From Candidatus Gottesmanbacteria bacterium RIFCSPHIGHO2_01_FULL_46_14 (lineage in GTDB: Bacteria; Patescibacteriota; Microgenomatia; UBA10105; UBA927): a DNA stretch of 9,035 bases. Made by a program: the position numbers and the translations under genes. This document shows positions 1 to 6,235 of this stretch, piece by piece; position 1 is the first letter of the stretch; every line of letters begins with the position of its first letter. The notes below the pieces were generated by a model. That model was not told the origin of the DNA. It worked only from the letters and a program-made list of their open reading frames with translations, and ran no database searches. The stretch lies in contig MFJJ01000017.1 in the NCBI GenBank assembly GCA_001780895.1, forward strand, positions 1 to 9,035, read 5' to 3'.

Positions 1-2089
1 AAACCACAATGCATTCCGTGCAGTTTTTACCGACTTCTACTTTGGCATGAAATATCATATCTGCTTCTCGCGACTCCGAGAGGATTTTTACATCGGGTTC
101 GGTACCTGTCATATAAACGGGAGGCTCGGTAAAGAGGTTATGCGTTGAACCGTCAGGGACTTGATACGTCACTTCGTCGAGCATTCTGAAATTAGGCAGA
201 CCGGTTTTTCGGGGGAAATCTTTGGCAAACGTGAGCTCGGGGTAGAGGCCTTTTTCATGGGCTTCGGACTGGATCCAAAGATGGACGAGATTGATGTAAT
301 TGAGTTTTGAACTGCTGACAATTGCAGGTCGCACGCCGCCGGCGATATATGCTCCCGTATTGTCATCCCGGGCTTGACCCGGGATCCAGTTCTGGTCTTG
401 CCTGGATTCCGGCTCGGAGGCCGGAATGACAGAATACAGTTTCCATGTAGTCGTTTCTTTGAGCAATTTCCAAAAGGGTTTTGGTGAAACTGATGGGGGC
501 GTGACGACGTAGCGGATACCAAAGAGCGCATAGTGAGAGAGATAGTTATCGTTGAAGTATTGTTCAACATCTGAATTTGGAGACCACGTCTCAGGGAGCC
601 ATAACGTTACTGGTAGACCGTATGTTGACAGATGCATAAACATGGTGGTTTCTGCGACTTTAAAGTCTTTCCCCCAATTGCCTCCACGACCGGGATAGAT
701 TCGGCCCGGCGGTAACTCTTTGAATACAGAGAAGAGCGTATCTAAATCTGGTAGAACTTTTTTGTAATTCTCATTGGCTTGTTTGATTAAAAAATCATTA
801 TGTTGTGCATAGCGTATGGTTTGAGGATAAATAACAAAATAACAAAGTAACAAAATAACAAAGTAACAAAATACTCTCGGAAATTGCTTTGGAACGAAAG
901 AAACTAGCCAGGAGATTGCGATAGGAATAAGAAAGAGACCGGCGAGATGCAGGCCGACGATGAAGCGGGACAGATGAAACTCGCTCATGCCGGGGACAAG
1001 GTCGATAAGACCGCCCCAGGTGGCTCTGCCGAAGTAGAGGAGGAGCCAGAAAACGAAGAGGAGACCAAAAGGGCGGGAGACAAATAATCCGACAAAAACG
1101 AGAAGGGTTATCGTCGGGAAACGGCCCCAGTCGAAGAGTTCTCCATTGAATAATCGATCCATGGTCAGGCGCCAGCCGAATGAGTCAAATTTCCAGACCG
1201 GATCCCAAAAGGAGACATTGTGATAGTCGTTGGTGAGAAAAATAGGGACGATCCAGTAACTCAGGAAAAATAGTACCGTTGCTCCCAGAAGAACGAGTTT
1301 TTTAGGCTTAGCCAACCCAAGAGGAAGTAAACTTAGGAGTGCGATGTAGCCGATTCCCAAGTGCCCCATGGTGGTCGCAACGAGGAAGAAAACTGCCTTC
1401 ATAAACGACGTACCTTCTGAAATATATTTCCATGCATAGGCTATTGCCAGAGGCAGCCAGATCATGGCAAAGAGTTGGCTGGAGAGCCCCCATCCTCGGA
1501 AGAGAAACGACGGAGGGTCAAGGCCATAGAGGCCATCAGTGGAAATTTGAGAAGCCAATACTGCTCCGATTCCTGTAGCGAGCCACGGAAGTTTTATAAC
1601 CCGAAGCGCAAGAAAAACAGAGACGGGGAAAAGAGACATGAGAAGATAGATAACCCAGTGATAGTACGTAAATAAACTAATTTGAAATTTGAAATTTGAA
1701 ATTTGAAATTGGGAGAAAAAAGTCAGAAGCCGATACGATGACACGATCGCTATTTGAGGTATATGACTGTAATAATATGGGAGATTATATCCTTCTGCCC
1801 AGTTTGGTACCCAGTGATCAAGAAGAAAGGTAAACTGAAAAAGGCAAAAGGTAAAAGGAAAGCGCATTGGATTGAAAACACCGTTTGCCGTTTTCCGTTT
1901 GCCGTTTTCCGTTGCACAACGTTGTTGTGCAAAATCCCATATTTGATTTGTCCGGTCAACCAAAGCAAACTGGAATGCATTGTCATTGGGATCGACCAAC
2001 GAGGTCGGTTCCAAGCGGTAGAGCCAGAGATTGAACCCAACGGCAAACAGAAGCATTCCGATGCTGATTATTTTTTCTAAATTTTTCAT
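1..2089 (-). CDS. Large polytopic membrane protein with soluble C-terminal domain (GT-C/YfhO or PTPS-related type), 3' end outside window
   Basis: Reading the minus strand from ATG at 2089 gives 696 uninterrupted codons to the window edge, so the C-terminus is missing. The N-terminus is a membrane anchor followed by an acidic first loop (VDPNDNAFQF, residues 32-41), then DHWVPNW (91-97) and YYYSHIPQIAI (105-115). This resembles the first-loop region of GT-C-like membrane proteins. Many hydrophobic segments follow to about residue 421. A soluble region then starts (PPGRIYPGRGGNWG, 460-473) and continues to the edge. The whole resembles the large 'PTPS-related domain; membrane protein' or YfhO-like proteins; that family call is from memory. 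A glycosyltransferase or glycan-export role is inference. The start is supported by GAGGG 5 nt upstream. The gene contains four short tandem arrays and two palindromes (separate entries), yet the frame stays open throughout. It is last in the leftward block. Confidence 0.85.
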   Translation of the reverse strand, partial: MKNLEKIISIGMLLFAVGFNLWLYRLEPTSLVDPNDNAFQFALVDRTNQIWDFAQQRCATENGKRKTANGVFNPMRFPFTFCLFQFTFLLDHWVPNWAEGYNLPYYYSHIPQIAIVSSYRLLTFFSQFQISNFKFQISLFTYYHWVIYLLMSLFPVSVFLALRVIKLPWLATGIGAVLASQISTDGLYGLDPPSFLFRGWGLSSQLFAMIWLPLAIAYAWKYISEGTSFMKAVFFLVATTMGHLGIGYIALLSLLPLGLAKPKKLVLLGATVLFFLSYWIVPIFLTNDYHNVSFWDPVWKFDSFGWRLTMDRLFNGELFDWGRFPTITLLVFVGLFVSRPFGLLFVFWLLLYFGRATWGGLIDLVPGMSEFHLSRFIVGLHLAGLFLIPIAISWLVSFVPKQFPRVFCYFVILLLCYFVIYPQTIRYAQHNDFLIKQANENYKKVLPDLDTLFSVFKELPPGRIYPGRGGNWGKDFKVAETTMFMHLSTYGLPVTLWLPETWSPNSDVEQYFNDNYLSHYALFGIRYVVTPPSVSPKPFWKLLKETTTWKLYSVIPASEPESRQDQNWIPGQARDDNTGAYIAGGVRPAIVSSSKLNYINLVHLWIQSEAHEKGLYPELTFAKDFPRKTGLPNFRMLDEVTYQVPDGSTHNLFTEPPVYMTGTEPDVKILSESREADMIFHAKVEVGKNCTECIVV
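362..430 (-). repeat. 69-bp in-frame palindromic element, copy A (VIPA...RDD peptide)
   Basis: The outer ends are GTCATCCCGG and CCGGAATGAC, near-perfect inverted repeats. Each half is also a hairpin: ATCCCGGG at 365-372 pairs with 378-385, and ATTCCGGC at 406-413 pairs with 420-427. Its 23 codons are residues 554-576 of the leftmost gene, beginning VIPASEPE and ending QARDD. They lie in the soluble domain between TTWKLYS and NTGAYIAGG. It shares its outer arms with the two 90-bp copies in the next gene but lacks their 21-bp central hairpin, a difference of exactly seven codons. In-frame palindromic inserts of this kind are known in Rickettsia (RPE elements). Kinship with those is inferred from similarity only. 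Confidence 0.9.
831..870. repeat. Short tandem array, period 8 (RTAACAAA x5)
   Basis: Five back-to-back 8-bp units on the plus strand: ATAACAAA, ATAACAAA, GTAACAAA, ATAACAAA, GTAACAAA. On the minus strand the array encodes residues 407-420 of the leftmost gene, a hydrophobic run (FCYFVILLLCYFVI) that is the probable last membrane helix before the soluble domain. The unit is not a multiple of three. It has no stop in any minus-strand frame but contains TAA on the plus strand. Confidence 0.93.
1681..1710. repeat. Short tandem array, period 7 (TTTGAAA x4.3)
   Basis: Four exact TTTGAAA units (1681-1708) plus TT, preceded by AA that could belong to a partial unit. On the minus strand it encodes most of QFQISNFKFQIS (residues 127-138) of the leftmost gene, between RLLTFFS and LFTYYHW. 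The minus-strand array has no stop in any frame, whereas the plus strand has TGA once per 21 bp in each frame. Confidence 0.95.
1839..1859. repeat. Short tandem array, period 7 (AAAAGGN x3)
   Basis: Three units, AAAAGGC, AAAAGGT and AAAAGGA, in a purine-rich stretch. On the minus strand it encodes part of FPFTFCLFQF (residues 77-86) of the leftmost gene. It is close to the period-14 array, and together they form a stretch of repeat-derived sequence just before the DHWVPNW motif. Confidence 0.7.
1881..1914. repeat. Short tandem array, period 14 (CCGTTTGCCGTTTT x2.4)
   Basis: Two exact 14-bp units (1881-1894 and 1895-1908) followed by CCGTTG. Each unit is itself two similar halves, CCGTTTG and CCGTTTT, so the ancestral period may be 7. 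On the minus strand it encodes ATENGKRKTANG (residues 59-70) of the leftmost gene, a hydrophilic stretch in the first large loop. Confidence 0.93.
1912..1932. repeat. Palindrome, 9-bp arms
   Basis: TTGCACAAC at 1912-1920 and GTTGTGCAA at 1924-1932 are perfect inverted repeats around a 3-nt spacer. The palindrome abuts the period-14 array and lies inside the leftmost gene, encoding about AQQRCA (residues 54-59). There is no T-run on either strand that would make it a terminator. It could be a short mobile palindrome or chance; only one copy is present. Confidence 0.6.
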
Positions 2090-2094
2090 AGTAA

Positions 2095-2099
2095 CCCTC
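2095..2099 (-). promoter_or_regulatory. Ribosome binding site for the leftmost gene, buried in a hairpin
   Basis: GAGGG lies 5 nt before ATG at 2089. In the predicted mRNA fold it pairs with CCCTC (complement of 2135-2139) at the base of the junction hairpin. This is the clearest Shine-Dalgarno before any start in the window. A ribosome ending translation at the TAA inside the left arm could open the stem and expose it. That coupling is inference. Confidence 0.55.
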
Positions 2100-2139
2100 A
2101 AGGCTAAGCCTTAAAGTTCCCCAAGGCTTAGCCTGAGGG
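2095..2139 (-). repeat. Palindromic element at gene junction, copy 1 of the CAAGGCTAAGCCTT family
   Basis: On the plus strand CAAGGCTAAGCCTT (2099-2112), a 10-nt loop starting AAA, then AAGGCTTAGCCTG (2123-2135, one T short of a perfect arm). The flanks CCCT (2095-2098) and AGGG (2136-2139) extend the stem. Each arm is itself almost palindromic. The element fills the gap between the Gpi18-like gene and the leftmost gene. Its left arm on the minus strand carries the TAA stop (2130-2128) of the upstream gene, and its right arm ends in GAGGG, the likely Shine-Dalgarno of the downstream gene. There is no T-run, so it is not an intrinsic terminator. A second copy lies at 7363-7400. Confidence 0.9.
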
Positions 2140-4044
2140 CCATAACGTAGGATTGAGCCAGTCTGTATGGTCATCCATGATCCCGTCGCCTCCGTCAGTT
2201 GTTATCAGTGTCATGAATTTTACGTCGGATACATCGATATCTGCGTGTCTGGGAAATTCAAATCGTTTGACAAGTCCCGAGGAATAGAGGAGCCGATTGT
2301 CGCCGTAGATTTCAAAGACCGCTGAACCGGACGGTCCGGCTTCGGTGTCTATGCCAACATCTGTGGTAAATCGTTTAAATTTACCTCCAATGTCAAAATC
2401 CATACGGCTGTTGGCATGGGTGCCGATGCCTTTCCGATAAAATGCGTATTGGACGGAGAGGAAGTGCCATTCCCGCCAACCGAGAAAAGCATTAACCGGC
2501 ATATTCTTCGTGAGTTGTCCGTACCCCTGGACGTTTATGTACGGTGAAAGGCGGGTCAGAGATACGGGCTTTTTTAGAATCAACGGAAGATTACTCAAAA
2601 AAAGAATTGTAATTGGCGTTGCGACCGCAACTGCAATTACAATTCTTTTTGTATTGCGTGCGATTGAAACAAGAAATACGATAAACAGTCCGAGTAATGC
2701 GATGGACGTCGCGATGGTAAAAAACGGATGCCTAAGAGTTGAGAGCCCCGGAATGCCGTTATTGGGGTAGTTCATGACGAGGGCGGTGTGAAGGTTGTAG
2801 GAATAAAAGACAGTGTAGAGTAGATAGAAAACAGATAATATTTTGATTTGTTTTATATAAAACGGTGCTAAGAGAAGCAAGAAGACAGTGAGCGGAAATG
2901 CGTACCGATCGTGCGACTGGGTCTGGAAAAGGAAAAACGCTGCATTGACAATAATGAGGCTCTCAAAAAATGCTTTTATTGTGTTGTCATCCCGGCCACT
3001 GAGCCGGGATCCAGTGTTTGACGAAGATGCCTGCCCGCCGACGAGGCGGGGATTCCGGGTCAAGCCCGGAATGACAGAGGAGAAAAATTGTTGGAGCATC
3101 GAAAATAAATAGAAACTTGAAAACAGCACAAGGCCCACGGTTTTGGCATCGGCAATGCCGATTGCGAGGAGTTTGTCGGAAACCTCCATGCCTTTTCCTC
3201 CTGCGACAATCCACCAGAGATTAAAGGCATTGAGACTCATCCAGGGAAAGTAATCATAGTTTTCCGTAAGGGACCCGACGACGCGGGTCATATTTTTTGC
3301 GAGTAAAAATTCAATATTGAGGCCGAAAAACGCGAGTGTTGCTCCCGCTACTCCTCTGATAAGTCCGTTGTAGCCGCTTGTTTGATAGAGAAAGAGAAAA
3401 AAGAGGGGTCCGTAGATCATATTTTGGAGTTTGGTCATCATGGCGACCATAAAAATGACTCCGGCAAGAAATGGTTTGTTTTTGAGTGCGGTAACAAAGG
3501 CCAAGAGAAATATAAATACTCCCAGACTATCGACCTGGCCCCACCAGGCGCCGTCAATAAGAGCAATGGGGTTGAGAAGGTAAACGGAGGCAAGTACAGG
3601 GTAGAGCCATTGCGTTTTGTCATCCCGGCCTCCGAGCCGGGATCCAGTGTTTGACGAAGATGCCTGCCCGCCGACGAGGCGGGGATTCCGGGTCAAGCCC
3701 GGAATGACAAGCAAAAGCCAAGCGATGCCAAAGTCGGCGAGGATTGGGAGAAGTTTGGCGATAAAAAGAAACAACGTATTCGTGTTGGACCAGAATTCGT
3801 TGAAGGTATGGGGGTCGGCAAACAGACTATAGATCCACACCACTAAACCGAGCACATAGGCAAAGGGAGTAGGGTAGTTGAAGTTGGTGACTTTGATGCC
3901 GCCGGTCATGCCAAGATCAAGAGTTGCCAGTCCCCACGATTTCCAAAACGATATATCTGCTTCGAAGCCGGGATTAGGAATGAGGATAAGGCGCAAGAAA
4001 ACCGACAGTCCGAGCACAACCCAAAACCATTGCGGAAGCTTCAT
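2128..4044 (-). CDS. Gpi18-like GT-C membrane glycosyltransferase with C-terminal NPCBM carbohydrate-binding domain
   Basis: 638 residues from ATG at 4044, which overlaps the upstream stop as ATGA; the in-frame GTG at 4053 is less likely. The N-terminal two thirds is polytopic. An acidic first loop (E28, D30, then FWKSW) fits GT-C enzymes, as do WGQVD (168-172), a KLQ motif (205-207) and HDRYAFP (378-384). These are typical of Gpi18/DUF2029-like enzymes that use polyprenyl-phosphate sugars outside the membrane. From about 502 to the end is an NPCBM-type beta-sandwich: THANS (542-546), VGID (563-566), YGD (580-582), GDG and DDHTDW (624-629). The fusion implies the enzyme binds a glycan near its active site (inference). 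Two 30-residue repeat-encoded inserts (113-142, 324-353) sit in loops between membrane segments. A 52-bp palindrome encodes residues 465-482, the last helix before the NPCBM domain. Sugar and acceptor are unknown. Confidence 0.85.
   Translation of the reverse strand: MKLPQWFWVVLGLSVFLRLILIPNPGFEADISFWKSWGLATLDLGMTGGIKVTNFNYPTPFAYVLGLVVWIYSLFADPHTFNEFWSNTNTLFLFIAKLLPILADFGIAWLLLVIPGLTRNPRLVGGQASSSNTGSRLGGRDDKTQWLYPVLASVYLLNPIALIDGAWWGQVDSLGVFIFLLAFVTALKNKPFLAGVIFMVAMMTKLQNMIYGPLFFLFLYQTSGYNGLIRGVAGATLAFFGLNIEFLLAKNMTRVVGSLTENYDYFPWMSLNAFNLWWIVAGGKGMEVSDKLLAIGIADAKTVGLVLFSSFYLFSMLQQFFSSVIPGLTRNPRLVGGQASSSNTGSRLSGRDDNTIKAFFESLIIVNAAFFLFQTQSHDRYAFPLTVFLLLLAPFYIKQIKILSVFYLLYTVFYSYNLHTALVMNYPNNGIPGLSTLRHPFFTIATSIALLGLFIVFLVSIARNTKRIVIAVAVATPITILFLSNLPLILKKPVSLTRLSPYINVQGYGQLTKNMPVNAFLGWREWHFLSVQYAFYRKGIGTHANSRMDFDIGGKFKRFTTDVGIDTEAGPSGSAVFEIYGDNRLLYSSGLVKRFEFPRHADIDVSDVKFMTLITTDGGDGIMDDHTDWLNPTLWPSG
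2599..2650. repeat. 52-bp intragenic palindrome encoding a membrane helix
   Basis: AAAAAGAATTGTAATTG (2599-2615) is the exact reverse complement of 2634-2650. After two mismatched bases the pairing resumes as GTTGCG (2618-2623) with CGCAAC (2626-2631) around a 2-nt loop, so 23 of 25 possible pairs match. Both strands encode almost the same peptide: KRIVIAVAVATPITILF in the gene (minus) and KRIVIGVATATAITILF on the plus strand. It encodes residues 465-482 of the Gpi18-like protein, its last hydrophobic segment before the NPCBM domain. On the minus strand the second arm ends in a T-run, so the RNA would also look like an intrinsic terminator. Confidence 0.95.
2986..3075 (-). repeat. 90-bp in-frame palindromic element, copy B (VIPGLTRNP...RDD peptide)
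   Basis: Three hairpins in a row: ATCCCGGC pairs with GCCGGGAT, CCCGCC pairs with GGCGGG, and ATTCCGGG pairs with CCCGGAAT. All are enclosed by GTCAT and ATGAC ends. It encodes 30 residues (324-353) of the Gpi18-like protein, starting VIPGLTRNP and ending SGRDD, between FYLFSMLQQFFSS and NTIKAFFE. It differs from copy C at only two of 90 positions. As in the other copies, TT precedes the left end on the plus strand. Confidence 0.95.
3619..3708 (-). repeat. 90-bp in-frame palindromic element, copy C (VIPGLTRNP...RDD peptide)
   Basis: Same three-hairpin structure and orientation as copy B, with 88 of 90 bases identical. It encodes residues 113-142 of the Gpi18-like protein, starting VIPGLTRNP and ending GGRDD, between ILADFGIAWLLL and KTQWLYPVL. 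The left ends of copies B and C are 633 bp apart, exactly 211 codons. Its outer ends, TTGTCAT and ATGACAA, are perfect inverted repeats. Confidence 0.95.
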
Positions 4045-4664
4045 AATTGCCACGATACGCTCTCGATAAGTCTATCAAATGTTTCTTGGTCCAGAAGTTT
4101 TCCGCTCATCCAGATGACGAGCTCCGGTTTGCCCGGTACTTCAAAAAATATGTTGTCATACGGCGTTTTTCCCGTGCTATCGATATATTTAGCGCGGTAT
4201 CCAGTGAGTCCTTTACTATTTTTAAACTGTTCAACGCTTTTGACACCGCTCCAGTTGTATTGTTTCCACCAGTCACGGGCATATTCGATTATTGGTGTGG
4301 CGGCAGGTGAGCGTTTTTCAACACGCAGGAGTAAGTTTTCCTGAGGATTGGTGTTTCCCCAATAGATAGTGACGCTATCAAAAGGGTCATTGGGAAATAC
4401 CCCGAGCGAGAGTGATTTGGGATACGAAAATGAATAAGGGAAAAGTTTTCCCTGGTATGTGACCCATTCGTCTGCAGGCGGAACGGGTGCAGCTAATGGG
4501 GAAGGACCAAGGTAGGTAATGCCGCCCGGTAAAACAATAGTGGGTGTACGACGTTTGGCTGACTCAAATGCCACAATCGTACCAATGGTCAGCAGAAGTA
4601 TCGCTGCAGTCATGACCAACACCTGTTTGGGAATGTGAATAGAGATATCGTCTTCGTTTTTCAT
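4041..4664 (-). CDS. Single-pass membrane protein with external PsbP-like domain
   Basis: 207 residues. A short charged N-terminus (MKNEDD) is followed by one membrane segment at about 14-33 and a basic stretch (SAKRR). A proline-rich linker (40-64) leads into a soluble region from about 66 to the end. That region opens with WVTYQGKLFPYSFSYPKSL, the FxFxYP pattern of PsbP-like domains, and ends FDRLIESVSW, matching the last helix and strand of such domains. There is no lipobox cysteine, so it is an uncleaved-anchor protein, probably with the domain outside the cell. Both ends are 4-bp ATGA overlaps (4664-4661 with the upstream GT39-like gene, 4044-4041 with the Gpi18-like gene). It is therefore probably made in step with the two glycosyltransferases and may be an accessory or quality-control partner. 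No enzymatic motif is visible. The PsbP-like call is moderate; 'hypothetical membrane-anchored protein' is the safe fallback. Confidence 0.8.
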   Translation of the reverse strand: MKNEDDISIHIPKQVLVMTAAILLLTIGTIVAFESAKRRTPTIVLPGGITYLGPSPLAAPVPPADEWVTYQGKLFPYSFSYPKSLSLGVFPNDPFDSVTIYWGNTNPQENLLLRVEKRSPAATPIIEYARDWWKQYNWSGVKSVEQFKNSKGLTGYRAKYIDSTGKTPYDNIFFEVPGKPELVIWMSGKLLDQETFDRLIESVSWQL

Positions 4665-6235
4665 CGTGCCAATTGTACGTTCAATGACGTTATGGTTGGA
4701 GGAACTGAGATTCTATGGTTTCCCTCCTGCAGCTGGAATTCATTATTGTCAATAATTTCGCGGCCGTCAATGGCAACAGATGCTCCTGGAGGATTGGTCG
4801 ATATGCGGTACGTTTCGGCAATTATGACAGAAAAAACAGTATTCGGGCTACAGGTTCCTTGATGACACTCAAACGCAAATCCCAGGGTATAAATTTTAGG
4901 ATAGCCAGAGGGGAGGTAGTTTTTTTGGATAAAGGAAAGATCCGGCTCCGGCGTAACCCAAAGCGAAAATCCCGAGCGATCAAGAATAATAAATTTAGTT
5001 TTTCTAGCGATGAGTTCATGCCAAAGCGGCGGGGGTTTGATCCGGAGTTTATCGATGAAGGCTCCGTAGCGGTGGCAACAAATAGTATAGCCATCCGGTC
5101 TGAACACGTATGAGCCAACCATGTCATAGACGGTTTCGTCCGGACGAGAGATCCGAAGTATGTCGCCAATAACGGTGAGTTGTTCGGTATTGCGGTTTTG
5201 GGGGTTTGTTCGAACGGTCCATTGCTGCCACACAGAGACGAGAAATACTCCACACAGAACTCCTACAAAAAGTTGCCGCGAAAGCAGTTTAGTAAGCACA
5301 ATGCCGGCAGGAATGCTCGCCATAAGCGCAAGCGGAATGTGGTATTGGATATGGGGAGAGGGGAACTGGGTGAGCGAAATGAGTCCAAAGGAAAAATAGA
5401 GAAGGAAAAAAACTTTTGCCCGCCGCGAGGGGAGAAAAAAAATTCCAATACAGGCTACAATCCAGAGCATCGTACTGACTATCCACGGAAAACTTATCCC
5501 GCCGCGATCCAGGTAGACGAGCGGCCACGGCGCAAATCCCAGCCACGGTGAAAAGGTCCGTTCGACAAACACCGCACGGGAGGCGCCCGCGATTGCATCA
5601 AGTGCGGTTGGAGTAATACCTAGAGCAACTATAGACAGAGCAAATCCCCAAAAGGGTAAGAGAGCCCCCGCAAAAAAGGGGATAAGCACACTCGTTAGTC
5701 CAGTGAGATATATGAGTGCCGGCAGGGCGAAAAGCACTTTAGGGAGCGTCAGAAGGGCAAGACCGAAGAGAAGGCCGGAAAAAAATACACGTTTGCGACT
5801 CCATGCAATACAAATGGAGCCGACGAGAAAAACCATCATCAAGGTGTCAGGTCTAATTTCCAATAGTTTATCCAGCCCGATCGGGAATATGCTTGCAATA
5901 AGAACTACAAGAAGGGTTGTTTTCGTATTTTTGGTTATGCAGTAACTTACGCGATAGAGAAGCAAGAGGAATAGACCAACTGCGACAAACATGCCAAGCC
6001 TTGCCAAAATAAGGATGTGTGAGGAATGGACAAGAAGCATAAGAGGAAGAAGAAACACTTGAAATACCGGAATGTGGTACATAAAGATATCCCTGTAGGG
6101 AACATTACCCCGGGCTATGAGATAGGCCCAGTGGAGGTGGGCAAACTCATCGGGGTCGAAGAAGCGAACCGTCGTCATATGCAGGCGAAGGAGTGATGTG
6201 ACAATAAGGGTGAGTGCCAGTAGCATTTCCAACAT
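4661..6235 (-). CDS. GT39/ArnT-like polytopic glycosyltransferase with PEGA-like C-terminal tail
   Basis: 524 residues from ATG at 6235. The frame is open to 6379, but the longer versions run into the divergent gene and lack a membrane-like N-terminus; ATG at 6259 (532 aa) is the main alternative. After the first helix comes FFDPDEFAHLHWAY (25-38), the acidic first-loop motif of PMT/ArnT-type enzymes. It is followed by YHIPVF (53-58), RPDT (128-131) and HIQYHIP (295-301), each in a place expected for GT39-like proteins. These transfer a sugar from a polyprenyl-phosphate carrier outside the membrane. The last 50 residues hold ISTNPPGASVAIDGREI (478-494) and LQEGNHRISVPP (502-513), the strand pattern of a PEGA surface-associated domain. 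The stop overlaps the next start (ATGA, 4661-4664). It is the promoter-proximal gene of the leftward block and contains no repeat element. Confidence 0.83.
   Translation of the reverse strand: MLEMLLALTLIVTSLLRLHMTTVRFFDPDEFAHLHWAYLIARGNVPYRDIFMYHIPVFQVFLLPLMLLVHSSHILILARLGMFVAVGLFLLLLYRVSYCITKNTKTTLLVVLIASIFPIGLDKLLEIRPDTLMMVFLVGSICIAWSRKRVFFSGLLFGLALLTLPKVLFALPALIYLTGLTSVLIPFFAGALLPFWGFALSIVALGITPTALDAIAGASRAVFVERTFSPWLGFAPWPLVYLDRGGISFPWIVSTMLWIVACIGIFFLPSRRAKVFFLLYFSFGLISLTQFPSPHIQYHIPLALMASIPAGIVLTKLLSRQLFVGVLCGVFLVSVWQQWTVRTNPQNRNTEQLTVIGDILRISRPDETVYDMVGSYVFRPDGYTICCHRYGAFIDKLRIKPPPLWHELIARKTKFIILDRSGFSLWVTPEPDLSFIQKNYLPSGYPKIYTLGFAFECHQGTCSPNTVFSVIIAETYRISTNPPGASVAIDGREIIDNNEFQLQEGNHRISVPPTITSLNVQLAR

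Noticed and set aside
169..570. Separate 133-residue minus-strand gene
   Set aside because: It lies inside the 696-codon leftmost gene in another frame, and much of its peptide is the palindrome read in that frame (SFRPPSRNPG).
1301..1313. Third copy of the CAAGGCTAAGCCTT element
   Set aside because: AGGCTTAGCC matches about ten bases of one arm only, with no second arm; chance cannot be excluded.
1754..2080. Plus-strand 108-residue ORF rich in Lys/Arg
   Set aside because: It is the antisense shadow of the leftmost gene, and its basic composition comes from the tandem arrays.
2095..2139. Intrinsic terminator between the Gpi18-like and leftmost genes
   Set aside because: The stem is strong but is followed by TTACTATG rather than a T-run, and it overlaps the next gene's ribosome binding site.
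3148..3162. Small palindrome ATCGGCA-A-TGCCGAT
   Set aside because: It has seven-base arms inside a well-conserved-looking coding stretch, with no second copy in the window.
2986..3708. CRISPR or insertion sequence
   Set aside because: There are only two 90-bp copies 633 bp apart with coding sequence between, no regular spacers and no transposase.
3617..3832. Plus-strand ORF with the SSRPPSRDP peptide
   Set aside because: It is the opposite-strand reading of palindrome copy C; the palindrome is open on both strands, so the ORF carries no evidence of a gene.
4045..4053. GTG start at 4053 for the Gpi18-like gene
   Set aside because: ATG at 4044 makes the same ATGA overlap seen at the other junctions; GTG would only add three residues.
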